Shown: positions 23,506 through 33,675 of the stretch, one piece after another
How the letters are laid out: each line of letters begins with the position of its first letter
Position numbering within the stretch: position 1 is the stretch's first letter
Assembly: GCF_030656345.1 (NCBI RefSeq)
Contig: NZ_JAUSNR010000011.1
Coordinates: forward strand, 1 to 64,000
Source of the DNA: Pseudotabrizicola sp.
GTDB lineage: Bacteria > Pseudomonadota > Alphaproteobacteria > Rhodobacterales > Rhodobacteraceae
Direction: 5' to 3'
DNA length: 64,000 nucleotides
The notes under the pieces: model-generated
The model's database searches: none
Told to the model about the DNA's origin: nothing
The model's input: the letters and a program-made list of their open reading frames with translations, nothing else
Program-made: the position numbers and the translations under genes

Positions 23506-25542
23506 TCAGCGCAGGCGCACCGACGCGCGGGCAGAGCGGCCGGTGGCGTCGATCACAGACAATCTGACAAAGCCGGTGCCGGGAAGGGTCAGCAGCGTGC
23601 TGCGGTCGCGGCCCTGCACCACCACGGGCACCCCATCGGCCAGCCATGTGAACGGCGCGCGGCCGCCCGCGACCTTGACCATCAGGGCGCCGTCCAGCAG
23701 TTCCACCACCGCCCCGTCGGGTGGGAAGGCGACGGCGGGGGCGTCGGTATCAGCGGTCAGGCTGCCCTGCGGGCGGAAGCGTTGCAGCGGTTGCGGCAAC
23801 TGCGCGTTTGACACCAGCAGGGTGGAGGGTGGTGCAGGGGGCTGCGGCTCCAGCCTTGGTGCGATGCGGGCGAAGGTCTGGAACAGCACAGGGGCGGCAA
23901 GCGCGGCCCCGAAGGCGCCGGGCACCGGGGTACCATCGGCGCGGCCCAGCCAGACACCGACGACATAGCGGCCATCATAGCCGATGGCCCAGGCATCGCG
24001 GTGGCCATAGCTGGTGCCGGTCTTGTAGGGCAGCCGGTTCGCCGGCGCACCGGGTGGCGGGGCCAGCCCGGCGAGGATATCGCCGATCTGCCAGGCGGCG
24101 CTGGTGGACAGCAGCCGTTGCCCCTCACCCCGGTGGCCGTCCATCCGCCAGGTCAGCGGCAGCGCCACGCCGCCGCGCGCAATGGCGGCATAAAGCTGCA
24201 CCATATCGGTCAGGCTGATGCCGATGCCGCCAAGGCCGATGGCAAGGCCGGGTTCATTGCCGGGGATGACGGCGCGGATCGCCGCCTTGTCGAACGCCGC
24301 CAGAAGGCGGGGCGGACCCATGGCATCGAGCAGTTGCACCACAGGCAGGTTCAGCGAGAGTTGCAGCGCGTCGCGCACCCGGATGGTGCCACGGAACTGC
24401 CGGTCAAAATTCTGCGGGGCGTAGGTGCCAAAGCGCTGCGGGCGGTCTTCGATCATGGTTTCGGGATGGGCGAGGCCCTGATCGAAGGCCAGACCGTAGA
24501 TCAGCGGCTTCAGGGTCGATCCGGGGCTGCGCAGCGCGGTGGTCATATCGACAAACCCGGCGCGCTGGTCGGCCTGAAACGCGGCAGAGCCGACGGAGGC
24601 GAGGATCTCGCCCGATCTGTGGTCAGCGGCGACGATGGCGATCTGCAGACGCTCGCCTTGGGTGGCGATCACATCACGGGCGAGGGATTCCAGACTGCGC
24701 TGCAGGCTGGCCTTCAGGGTCAGCTGGTGGCGGGTGGTGGTGGGGTCTTCGCTGCGGGCGCGGTCGGCGAGGTGGGGCGCAAGGGCGGGAAACGGCTGGC
24801 GGGCGTGCGGCACGGGTTCGGTCAGCGCGCCATGGGCCATATGGTCGGGCACGATACCATCGCGCAGGGCACGCGCCAGCACGCGTTCGCGCGCGATGAC
24901 GGCGCTTGCGTGGGCGCGGTCGGGGCGACGCGATTCCGGAGCCTGCGGGATGGCGACCAGCAAGGCGGCTTGCGCGGGCGTCAGGCGGCGGGGTTCCTTG
25001 CCGAAATAGGCGAAGGAGGCGGCCCGGACGCCTTCAAGATTGCCGCCGAACGGGGCAAGGTGCATGTAAAGCTGCAGGATCTGGTCCTTGGTCAGCCTGC
25101 GTTCCAGCGCCCAGGCCACCCGCATCTGCCGGGCCTTGCCCGTCATCGCGCCAGTGCCGGAGTTTTCCAGCAGCCGCGCCACCTGCATGGTCAGGGTCGA
25201 TCCGCCGGAGATCACCCGGCCATTGCGCAGCGCCTGCGCCACCGCCCGGGTCATGGCGCGCAGATCGACTCCGGCGTGGTCGTAAAAGCGCTTGTCCTCA
25301 TAGGCAATCAGCATGGCGCGGTAATCTTCATCCACGGCACCCAGATCCACCGCCATGCGCCAGCGGCCATCGGCGACGGTGTAGGCACGCAACAAGGTTC
25401 CGTCGCGGTCTGTCACCTCGGTCGAGGTTTCCAGCGACAAGGGCGGCAGGGTGGTGGCGGTGATCCAGTCGTCAAAGCGGTCGCGGGCCAGTCCGGTGAG
25501 GAACAGGCCCGCGGCGAGGACAAAGGCGTAGCTGGCGCGCAT
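23506..25542 (-). CDS. pbpC: Penicillin-binding protein 1C (bifunctional peptidoglycan synthase)
   Basis: A 678-residue class A PBP. The glycosyltransferase (GT51) domain has the catalytic Glu82 in AYEDKRFYDHAGVD and GGSTLTMQ at 113-120. The transpeptidase has SxxK as Ser342-Lys345 (SPGSTLKPL), SLN in QLSLNLPVV and KTGTSYG near 520. A C-terminal BiPBP_C-like domain (residues about 590-678) marks it as PBP1C. A short N-terminal membrane anchor is present. Its start shares TGATG with the stop of the alpha-2-macroglobulin gene, the standard pairing seen in many proteobacteria: the PBP repairs peptidoglycan while the macroglobulin traps proteases. Confidence 0.95.
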   Translation of the reverse strand: MRASYAFVLAAGLFLTGLARDRFDDWITATTLPPLSLETSTEVTDRDGTLLRAYTVADGRWRMAVDLGAVDEDYRAMLIAYEDKRFYDHAGVDLRAMTRAVAQALRNGRVISGGSTLTMQVARLLENSGTGAMTGKARQMRVAWALERRLTKDQILQLYMHLAPFGGNLEGVRAASFAYFGKEPRRLTPAQAALLVAIPQAPESRRPDRAHASAVIARERVLARALRDGIVPDHMAHGALTEPVPHARQPFPALAPHLADRARSEDPTTTRHQLTLKASLQRSLESLARDVIATQGERLQIAIVAADHRSGEILASVGSAAFQADQRAGFVDMTTALRSPGSTLKPLIYGLAFDQGLAHPETMIEDRPQRFGTYAPQNFDRQFRGTIRVRDALQLSLNLPVVQLLDAMGPPRLLAAFDKAAIRAVIPGNEPGLAIGLGGIGISLTDMVQLYAAIARGGVALPLTWRMDGHRGEGQRLLSTSAAWQIGDILAGLAPPPGAPANRLPYKTGTSYGHRDAWAIGYDGRYVVGVWLGRADGTPVPGAFGAALAAPVLFQTFARIAPRLEPQPPAPPSTLLVSNAQLPQPLQRFRPQGSLTADTDAPAVAFPPDGAVVELLDGALMVKVAGGRAPFTWLADGVPVVVQGRDRSTLLTLPGTGFVRLSVIDATGRSARASVRLR

Positions 25543-28500
25543 CAGTCGGCTATGGTCACCCGGCCCGTGTCAGACCGGGCGCGGAAGGTGGGGCGGTACA
25601 TATCCTCAACCGAAGCCGCCGGGTGGTGGAATTCGCCGGGCGATATGGCGCGGACGATGTAGCCAAGCCGGAAGCTGTCGGCACTGGTGCGGTCAATCGC
25701 GGTGAGGAAACGGTCTTGCCGGAATTCGCTGTGGGCGACGTCACCTTCAAGGCTCAGCCATTCCAGATTGGCCAGCGACCCGCCCGAGATCAGGTTGGGG
25801 TTGTCGATTTCAAACCCCGCCGGAAGCGGGTCGTTCACCATCAGCCGGGCCTGGCCGGTGCCGAACGGCGTCACCTCCAGCACGGTCACCAGACGGTCGC
25901 CGGTGCGCACGGTCTCCAGCGTCGTGGCTTCGCCGTCCAGCGTGTAGTAGCTGCGGGTGATGGCATAGCCGTTGCCGCCTGCGGGTTCCGGTTCGGTGGG
26001 GATGCCGTAGGCGGTCAGCGTCAGCTGGGTATCGGTGCCGTTGTTCTGCACGGAAACCGGCCCGGTGGCTGCGGTCAGCACCTTGACCAGCGGGCCGGTG
26101 GCTGGGGCACCGTTCAGGGTGATGCCATCGAGCCCCGGCCGGTCGATCAGGGCGTTGGTGGCCATCAGCGCCCATGTCGCCTCTTGCGTCGACAGCGTGG
26201 CGGGATTGGCCGACAGGCGGACGAGCAGGGCGTCGCGGTTGATGGCCTGCGTGTCCGAGTCCACGGCCAATGTCAGGATGGCGGCGGCGTCGCGGAAGTT
26301 GGTGCCGTAATCGGTGCGGAAGGTCTGCGTGGATTCGGTTGCCGTCAGATCCAGCACCCGCCCGCCTGCGCGGCGGAACATGGCATCGGCGCGGGGCTGG
26401 TCGCCATAGCTGGCAAGGGCCGCGCCAAGCTGGGCCTGCGCAAGGGCGGTGCGGAAGTCATCGGCTTTGACATCGGCGTAATAGCGCAAGTCGCCGATGG
26501 CGGCGGCACCTTCGCGGGCGAGCACCATCAGCGCATAGGCCAGCGCCTCGCCGCCGCCGTTCGAGGTGGCGTCAAAGTCGGGGGCGTAGTTCACCTGATT
26601 GCGCAAGCTGTCGAGCGCAGAGCGGAAGGCGCGGTCGGGCACCGCATGGCCCTGCGCGCGGGCGCGGCTGAGGAAATCTGTGACGTAGGCATCGAGCCAC
26701 AGATCCCCGCTGCCGGGGGACCACAAGCCAAAGCCGCCTTCGGCCCCCTGATTGGTCAGGATCTGCGCCACCGCCTGTTGGATGCGTTCTGCGATATTGT
26801 CGGCACCTTGCAGGTCCATCGCCTGTGCGACCTGATCGAAGTACAGCAGCGGCAGGGCCTTGGAGGTGATCTGCTCGGTGCAGCCGTAGGGGTAGCGGTC
26901 GAGGGCGGCCAGCAGGCCGGGCGCGTCCATCCGCGCCAGTGGGCCGATGGCCATGGTCGCCTTGGCAGAGTCGCGGGAAAGGCCGGCGAAAATAGTGTCA
27001 TCCAGCGTCAGGGTCTGACCCTGCGCCAATGTCAGGCGGGTGGTGCGGGCAACTTCGGGGTCGTTCGCCTGCACCGGCAGGGTGAGGGTTTTGACCAGCT
27101 GTTTGCCGTCTGGTGTGGTGAGGTTGACGGTGATGGTCCGGATGCCCGCGTCCCCTGCGGTAACGGGGACGGCAAAGACGGTTTTGGCCTGATCTGCAAG
27201 GTCAAAGCCGGACGGGACTGCGCCAAGGGTGAGGCCGCTGGCGGTGACATCAAGGCCCATACGGCCAGAGGGGCCGGTGGCGTGGACGATTTCCAGCAGC
27301 ACGCGACTACTGTCGCCGGGGGCCATGAAGCGGGGCATGCTGGCGGTGACAACAACGGGGTCACGCACCAGAACATCGGCATTGGCTTGACCCACGGCGG
27401 TGGACGACCATGCGACGGCCATAATTTTGACGCTGCCGTTAAAGGCGGGCAGGGTGAAGGAGGTGCGGGCATAGCCATCAGGCCCCACCTGAACCGGGCC
27501 GGTGAAATAAGCGACCAGTTCTTCGGTGGGGGGCGGGGCTTGCAGGCGGGCCTGCGCGCCCGCGTCGCCACCCGAGCGGACGGTGCCCTGTGCGCCGTTC
27601 AGCCCGTCGATCAACCGGCCATAGACGTCACGGATGCCCACGCCCAGCTTGCGCTGACCGAAGTAATGCGCAGAGGGGTCGGGCGGGGTAAAGGCGGTGA
27701 GGTTCAGGATGCCCTGATCCACCGCCGCGATGGTGACCCATGCGGGTTCACCCGGCGCCAGACCGGCGACGTTTACCGCAACATCCAGAGCTCCGCGCGG
27801 CGCGGCCTCAATCGGGGTTTCCACGGTCACGTCAAGCTTTCGCGCGCCCGGATCAACCGCGGCATGGGCAAGGCCAAGCGCGCGGGCCGGGTTGCGGCCT
27901 GCGGCCACATCCATCGGGCGCAGGACGGAAGCGGTGACATAGACCCCTGCACCCCAGTCATCGGTGACCGGCAGGAGGATCAGGTTTTCGCCTTCCGCCA
28001 CCTCAACCGCCTGCATGCTGATCAAACGGTTGGACAGCACGGTAACAAGAGCGGTGCCCGCCGCGCGCGGCACGATGCGCAGGGTGGCGGTCTCGCCCGA
28101 AGTGTAGGCCGGTTTGTCGAGCGACAGGTCCAGCGTGTCCGGCGTGGCGGTCACGTCGGCGGGGGCATACCAGCCGGCGTAGAACGGGGTAGAGGTGACT
28201 GCACCATTGGCAGCCTGCACCCGCAGCTCATATGATCCCCACTGCACGGGGGCCGTGATTTCAACCGGCTGGGTGCCCAAGGATGCCGTGCCTTCGGCAG
28301 CAATGCTGCGCGACACCACGGGCTCCCAGTTCCAGTTCCCATAGCTTTGATACCATTGGTAATTGGTCTCCACCCGCGTGATCTGCCAGTCCACCGCCAT
28401 ATCGGCGGGCTGGCCATCGGGGCCAAGGCCGATCAGACTGAACCATGCATCTGTCCCCTCCGCCGCCACACCATCAAACATCGGGCGAACGCCGATCATC

Positions 28501-30980
28501 GGGGTGGTGGGGGTGATCAGTTTGGTGATCTGCCGCTCGACCGGGCGGCCGGAGCCTTCGGCGACGCGCAAGGTGATGCGCGCCTCCAGCGGTTGCCGGG
28601 GGGCGTCGGTTTCGGGGAGGGCGGGGAACAGGGTGGCTACGCCCGACTCGTCCGTACGCTCGCCGCCGAAAGACTCCATGCGGGCGTTGAAGGGGTCGTC
28701 ATGCGGGCCGAAGACATAGCCGGTGAAGCCCGCAATTTGGGAGGCGGCGCGCAGCAGTACCTCACCTTCAATGGCAAGGTCTGCACCGGGGGCACCGAAC
28801 AGGTAGCGGGCGGTGACGGTCAGTTCTGGCGTGTCGCCAAGGCGCAGGTCGGTACCCGCAAGCGACAGGTCAAAGTCGATGCGTTCGGGCAGGAAATCCT
28901 CGACCAGAAAGGTCTGGCTGGTCAGCGGGGCGGCCTCGGGGTCGGCCAGTACCTCCAGCCGCCAGACGCCGCGCGGGGCGGTGCCTGCGATGGGCAGGGC
29001 AAAGACATGGCCGCCAGCACCCGCATCTTCAACCAAGGTGCGGGAATATTCCACGCCATCAGGGCGTTTCAGGCGCGCGGTCAGGGGCAGGCCGGGGACG
29101 GCGGCGGCAGTGCTGTCGCGGGCCAGTGCCGTGGCGTAAACGGTTTCACCGGCGCGATAGGCCCCGCGATCGGTGGTCAGGAACACATCGACCGGGGGGG
29201 AGGCGGCGCGGCCTTCGACGCCGCGGTCTGACAGGTCGAATTTAGGGTCGGTCAGCGACAGGAAGGCAAGGTCACTCTCGCCATCGCGCGCCACAATCAG
29301 CGCCGGGGCGGAGCCGCCGGTGCCACGGGTCAGGCCCGCATCAAACCGCGCATAGCCCATGGCATCGGTGGTGTTGGTGGCAAGGATTTCGTTGGCGGTG
29401 GACAAAAGCTCTACCGTGACGCCCGCCCTTGCCTGCGCCGAACCAAGGCTGCGGACAAAGACATGCACCCCGTCCACACCCGACAGGGTGGTCAGGCCAA
29501 GGTCTGACACCACAAACCACTGCCAGGCGGCGGCGGTTTCATACGGGTCTTCGCCGGGGATCGCAGCTTTGAGCGCGTAGACGCCTGCCGGCTGGCCCTG
29601 CAACGCCTCGGTCAGGGGCAGGCGCGTGGTGACATCGCGGTTCACGTCCAGCCCGACGGTGGCGCTGCCCTGCCAGATCTGTGCGCCGACCTGGCCGTCG
29701 AAGTCGCCTTCTTGCCAGTTCGAAATCGGCTGGCTGAAATAGCCGTTCTGAAAGGCGCGCAGCAGGTTGCGGTCGGTCACGCGGAACAGGGTCAGATCCA
29801 GCGCATCGGTGTTGACGGTTTCCACCGGGATCGCGGCGTTGTCACCCTTTGGCAGCACATAGGACCGGCCCGGAAACCGCACGGTTGCGGCGCGGTCGCG
29901 GATATAGGCGGTGATATCGACGGATTTCGCCAGCGTCTGCCCATCGGCGGCGGGAAGACCCTGCCGGAAGGTCAGCGTATAGCGCGCGCCATGCGTCAGC
30001 CCTTCGACACACAGGGTGCGGTCGCCGTCAGAGGTGACGGTCAGGCCCGGTTGGGGCAGTTGGACAAAGGTTTCGTAATCCACCCCGGCCTTGACCAGAT
30101 TTTCTGAAAATGCGGCGCATATCCGGGGGCGAACAGCATCGGCCTGCACATCGTTTCCGGTGATGCGGAAGCCGTACTTGCCGATGGCCGTATCCAGCGC
30201 GGTTGCCGTGTCATCGCGCGGCTGCAGCGATTGTGCCAGACGCAGCGCCGCCACGGTGTCACGGCCGCGGCCAAGGGGCTCAAACGCCTCGGCCATGGTG
30301 ACAAGGATGGTGTGGCGCAGGGCGGCTGCATCGGCGCGCAGATAGGCGTTGATGGCGGCGGTCAGGCCTTGCTGGCGCAGGGTGTGCTGATCATTGCGGT
30401 CGCGGTTGCCGGCCAGCAGCGACAGGCGGGAGTAATCCAGCCAGGCATCGGGCTGATCGGCCACGCTGACGGCGGCACCAGTCAGGGCGATGGCGGTATC
30501 GATATTGCCTTGGGCAAGCGCCTCTGTCGCGGTCTGGCTGAGATCTGTGGCAGTCAGGCCGTTTGCCATGTGTTTGCGCCCGATGGCTTCGGCCTGATTG
30601 CGGGCGTCCTGCACGGATTGGTCCGACAGAAAGCTCAGCTCCCCCCGGCGTGTGGCGGCCCGGCCGGCGGCATCGGCGGCAGAGGGTGCCACCTGCGCTG
30701 AAACCGCGCCCTGATAAAAGGCCCCCGCCCCCGGACCGGACTTCGGAAAGCACGATCCGTTGCGGGTGTTGAAGGTAAAGGCGGTGCATTGCGTATTGGT
30801 CAGGCAGGCGCGTTCGCAAGCCTCCAGCGTGGTGTCGAACAATTGCGCGATATCGCCGCCGGGCAGGTCGGTGTCCTGCGCCAGAACAGCCCGCTTTTGC
30901 GGCACAAGGGACGTGTCTTGTGCAAAGGAGGGCAGGGCGGCGAGCAGGCAGGCCAGCAGAACCGGGGCAAAAAAGCGCAT
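25542..30980 (-). CDS. Bacterial alpha-2-macroglobulin with N-terminal PAN domain
   Basis: An 1812-residue periplasmic protease trap (YfhM/MagD-like). After a signal peptide (FFAPVLLACLLAALPSFA) comes a PAN/apple-like domain (residues about 25-95, with Cys pairs and TAFTFNTRNGSCF), then MG repeats with a bait region, and the thioester motif CTEQ at about 1366 in YGCTEQITSKALP. The thioester type covalently binds attacking proteases. The second of two adjacent ATGs lies 7 bp after AAGG and was taken as start. It is coupled to pbpC. There is no lipobox, so unlike E. coli YfhM it is probably soluble in the periplasm. Confidence 0.93.
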   Translation of the reverse strand: MRFFAPVLLACLLAALPSFAQDTSLVPQKRAVLAQDTDLPGGDIAQLFDTTLEACERACLTNTQCTAFTFNTRNGSCFPKSGPGAGAFYQGAVSAQVAPSAADAAGRAATRRGELSFLSDQSVQDARNQAEAIGRKHMANGLTATDLSQTATEALAQGNIDTAIALTGAAVSVADQPDAWLDYSRLSLLAGNRDRNDQHTLRQQGLTAAINAYLRADAAALRHTILVTMAEAFEPLGRGRDTVAALRLAQSLQPRDDTATALDTAIGKYGFRITGNDVQADAVRPRICAAFSENLVKAGVDYETFVQLPQPGLTVTSDGDRTLCVEGLTHGARYTLTFRQGLPAADGQTLAKSVDITAYIRDRAATVRFPGRSYVLPKGDNAAIPVETVNTDALDLTLFRVTDRNLLRAFQNGYFSQPISNWQEGDFDGQVGAQIWQGSATVGLDVNRDVTTRLPLTEALQGQPAGVYALKAAIPGEDPYETAAAWQWFVVSDLGLTTLSGVDGVHVFVRSLGSAQARAGVTVELLSTANEILATNTTDAMGYARFDAGLTRGTGGSAPALIVARDGESDLAFLSLTDPKFDLSDRGVEGRAASPPVDVFLTTDRGAYRAGETVYATALARDSTAAAVPGLPLTARLKRPDGVEYSRTLVEDAGAGGHVFALPIAGTAPRGVWRLEVLADPEAAPLTSQTFLVEDFLPERIDFDLSLAGTDLRLGDTPELTVTARYLFGAPGADLAIEGEVLLRAASQIAGFTGYVFGPHDDPFNARMESFGGERTDESGVATLFPALPETDAPRQPLEARITLRVAEGSGRPVERQITKLITPTTPMIGVRPMFDGVAAEGTDAWFSLIGLGPDGQPADMAVDWQITRVETNYQWYQSYGNWNWEPVVSRSIAAEGTASLGTQPVEITAPVQWGSYELRVQAANGAVTSTPFYAGWYAPADVTATPDTLDLSLDKPAYTSGETATLRIVPRAAGTALVTVLSNRLISMQAVEVAEGENLILLPVTDDWGAGVYVTASVLRPMDVAAGRNPARALGLAHAAVDPGARKLDVTVETPIEAAPRGALDVAVNVAGLAPGEPAWVTIAAVDQGILNLTAFTPPDPSAHYFGQRKLGVGIRDVYGRLIDGLNGAQGTVRSGGDAGAQARLQAPPPTEELVAYFTGPVQVGPDGYARTSFTLPAFNGSVKIMAVAWSSTAVGQANADVLVRDPVVVTASMPRFMAPGDSSRVLLEIVHATGPSGRMGLDVTASGLTLGAVPSGFDLADQAKTVFAVPVTAGDAGIRTITVNLTTPDGKQLVKTLTLPVQANDPEVARTTRLTLAQGQTLTLDDTIFAGLSRDSAKATMAIGPLARMDAPGLLAALDRYPYGCTEQITSKALPLLYFDQVAQAMDLQGADNIAERIQQAVAQILTNQGAEGGFGLWSPGSGDLWLDAYVTDFLSRARAQGHAVPDRAFRSALDSLRNQVNYAPDFDATSNGGGEALAYALMVLAREGAAAIGDLRYYADVKADDFRTALAQAQLGAALASYGDQPRADAMFRRAGGRVLDLTATESTQTFRTDYGTNFRDAAAILTLAVDSDTQAINRDALLVRLSANPATLSTQEATWALMATNALIDRPGLDGITLNGAPATGPLVKVLTAATGPVSVQNNGTDTQLTLTAYGIPTEPEPAGGNGYAITRSYYTLDGEATTLETVRTGDRLVTVLEVTPFGTGQARLMVNDPLPAGFEIDNPNLISGGSLANLEWLSLEGDVAHSEFRQDRFLTAIDRTSADSFRLGYIVRAISPGEFHHPAASVEDMYRPTFRARSDTGRVTIAD

Positions 30981-31146
30981 CATGAAACCTTTCGTCGGAA
31001 TGGGCGCATGATGCGTCCGGCGATCCTGGGGCGCAAGCACCCTGCGGCGGCTGACACGATTTGTCATGTTAATCAGTCATTCATGCCGTTGCCCTTATGG
31101 TCCGGCATGGCCCCGCAGCAGAAAGCGGAATGGGGAACGGCTCGCG

Positions 31147-33675
31147 ATGGATATGACGGAACGTCTGGCAAAGGAACGGCGCGCCCGGTTGGCGGCTGAA
31201 CGCTTGCTTGATCAGAAAAGCCGCGAACTTTTTGCCGCCAACGAAAAGCTGGCGCTGCATGCCCGTTTGTTGTCAGACCAGATTGTTGAGCAGCGCACCG
31301 TCGCGCGCGAAGCGCAGTCGGAGGCGCAGGCGCTCAAGGGTCAGAACGTGCAGTTTCAGACCGCCCTGGAAGAGGCGACAACCGCCGCGCTGATGGCGGA
31401 GAAGCGGTTGACGGATTCCGTTGACACGATTCGGGATGGCATAGCCGTGTTTGATCGCGACCTGCGGCTGGTGGCTGCAAACCGGGTCTATCAGAATGCG
31501 TTCCAGGGCCAGAAAGTTGCGCCGGGCATCACCTATGCCAGTCTGCTGCAGCTGGCGGCCGGGCAGGGCTTGGTCCGTCTGGATGGGTTAACAGTTGAAG
31601 CCTGGGTCGCGAAGATGCTGGACCGGGTCACCGCTGACGTGATCGACCCGGTGATCTTGCAGATGGCCAGCGGCAACTACGTCCGCATCATAAACCGGCG
31701 CATGCTGGATGGTGGCATGGTCACACTGGCGATCGACATTACCGACCAGATGCGGATCTGGGCCGCGATTGAGGCTATTCCCGATGGTTTTGTGCTTTTT
31801 GACAGGGAGGACAGGCTCTTGACCTGCAACCAACGCTACCGCGACATTTACCCCGAAGCCGCCGATATCCTGCGCCCCGGCGTGGCGTTTGAGGATATTC
31901 TGCGCCATGGCCTTGCGCGCGGAAAATATGCCGAAGCGGTCGGACGTGAGGCGGAATGGATGTCGGAACGCATGGCGGCGCACCGGGCAACGTCATCTAT
32001 TCACGAACAGAAAATCTCGAACGGGCGTTGGCTTCGGGTGATGGAACACAGCACGCCGGACGGCGGGCGTGTCGGCCTGCGGGTCGATATCACCGACTGG
32101 AAGGAACAGCAGACCGCGCTGGAGGCCGCGCGCCTGCAGGCCGAAGCGGCGAACCGGGCCAAATCGGCGTTTCTGGCGAATATGAGCCATGAGATACGTA
32201 CACCGATGAATGGCGTGGTGGGGATGGCCGAACTGCTGTGCGACACCCAGCTTACGGACGAGCAGCGGCTGTTTGCCGAAACGATCCGCTCTTCTGGTGA
32301 GGCGCTTCTGGTGATCATCAACGATATTCTGGACTATTCCAAGATTGAGGCGGAACGGCTGACGCTGCACCCCGAACCCTTTGATCTGGAACGCACCATT
32401 CATGAGGTGGCGATGCTGTTGCAGCCCCGCGCGCGGGCCAAGGGCATTGATCTTGCGATTGATTACGACATGTTTTTGCCGACGCGGTTCATTGGCGATC
32501 CGGGGCGCATCCGGCAGGTTCTGATCAATCTGATGGGCAATGCGGTGAAATTCACCAATGACGGTCATGTGCTGGTGCGGGTGGTCGGGCCTGAGGCGGG
32601 TGACGGTGTGCAGCAGTTGCATGTGACGGTGGAAGACACCGGGATCGGCATTTCTCAGTCAAATCTGGAGCATGTTTTCGGCGAGTTCAATCAGGTTGAG
32701 GATCAGCAGAACCGCAAGTTCGAAGGCACCGGCCTGGGCCTCGCCATCACCCGGCGGCTGATCGAACGGATGGATGGATCGGTCTGGGTCGACAGCGAGT
32801 TTGGCAAAGGGTCGTGCTTCGGGTTCAAGATCAGCCTGCCGCTGTCGGAAGACCCGCCCGAGGCGCGCGAGCCGATCAGCCTGCGGCGGGCGCTGGTGGT
32901 GGACGACCAGTTCATCAACCGCACCATACTGGAACGGCAGCTGACCCCGCATGGCATTGCGGTGACGCTCTGCCGGTCCGGGGCAGAGGCACTGGCCACG
33001 CTGACGCGCGATGCGCGCTTTGACGTGGTGCTGACCGATCATGATATGCCCGAAATGGACGGGCCGACTTTGGCCCGCAAGATCCGCGCGGCGGGGCATA
33101 TGATGCCACTGGTGATGCTGTCGTCGAACCCTTTGCTGGCGCGTGAGGCGGCGGAAGACGTGGGCTTGGCGGCCGTTTTGCAAAAACCGCTGTTGCGGGC
33201 CGATCTGTACCGCCACCTTCAGGCCCTGTCGGTGCCGGCAGTCGCCTCTGCGGTGGCGGCACCCGGTGCGGCACCGCGTCAGATGCGGATCTTGGCGGCC
33301 GAGGATAACCGCACCAACCAGCTGGTTTTTGCCAAGATGGTCAGGGATGTCGACATCGAATTGCGCTTTGCCAACAACGGGCGCGAGGCGGTGGAGGTGT
33401 TCCAGAGCTGGAAGCCGGATCTGATCTTCATGGATATCTCGATGCCGGAAATGGATGGCCGCGAGGCGGCACGGGCGATCCGTCTGATCGAGAACGGTCG
33501 TAGCCATGTCCCGATCGTGGCGCTGACGGCCCATGCGATGGATGGCGACGGTCTGGCGATACTGGAGGCCGGGATGGACAAGTATCTGACCAAGCCCTTG
33601 CGCAAATCCGCCATTCTTGAAGTGATGACAACCTATTGCCCCAGCGAGGTGCGGCCGGTGGAAGTGGCGGCCTAA
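31147..33675 (+). CDS. Hybrid histidine kinase with two receiver domains
   Basis: An 842-residue cytoplasmic-looking hybrid kinase without transmembrane segments. Residues 1-100 are a coiled coil, followed by two PAS domains (about 105-215 and 220-335), HisKA with the phospho-accepting His348 in MSHEIRTPMNG, HATPase_c (N-box NLMGNAVKF, G-boxes DTGIGI and GTGLGL), then REC1 (Asp631 in LTDHDMPEMDG) and REC2 (Asp763 in FMDISMPEMDG). REC1 lacks the usual conserved Thr/Ser context (MLSSNP). The output is not encoded nearby. The start at 31147 is the first ATG after GGGGAACGG; an ATG two codons later is equally possible. Confidence 0.9.
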   Translation: MDMTERLAKERRARLAAERLLDQKSRELFAANEKLALHARLLSDQIVEQRTVAREAQSEAQALKGQNVQFQTALEEATTAALMAEKRLTDSVDTIRDGIAVFDRDLRLVAANRVYQNAFQGQKVAPGITYASLLQLAAGQGLVRLDGLTVEAWVAKMLDRVTADVIDPVILQMASGNYVRIINRRMLDGGMVTLAIDITDQMRIWAAIEAIPDGFVLFDREDRLLTCNQRYRDIYPEAADILRPGVAFEDILRHGLARGKYAEAVGREAEWMSERMAAHRATSSIHEQKISNGRWLRVMEHSTPDGGRVGLRVDITDWKEQQTALEAARLQAEAANRAKSAFLANMSHEIRTPMNGVVGMAELLCDTQLTDEQRLFAETIRSSGEALLVIINDILDYSKIEAERLTLHPEPFDLERTIHEVAMLLQPRARAKGIDLAIDYDMFLPTRFIGDPGRIRQVLINLMGNAVKFTNDGHVLVRVVGPEAGDGVQQLHVTVEDTGIGISQSNLEHVFGEFNQVEDQQNRKFEGTGLGLAITRRLIERMDGSVWVDSEFGKGSCFGFKISLPLSEDPPEAREPISLRRALVVDDQFINRTILERQLTPHGIAVTLCRSGAEALATLTRDARFDVVLTDHDMPEMDGPTLARKIRAAGHMMPLVMLSSNPLLAREAAEDVGLAAVLQKPLLRADLYRHLQALSVPAVASAVAAPGAAPRQMRILAAEDNRTNQLVFAKMVRDVDIELRFANNGREAVEVFQSWKPDLIFMDISMPEMDGREAARAIRLIENGRSHVPIVALTAHAMDGDGLAILEAGMDKYLTKPLRKSAILEVMTTYCPSEVRPVEVAA

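Noticed and set aside
25623-28235. 870-codon frame antisense to the macroglobulin gene
   Set aside because: No domain or signal is visible, composition is Gly/Arg/Gln-rich, and the opposite strand carries a well-defined gene.
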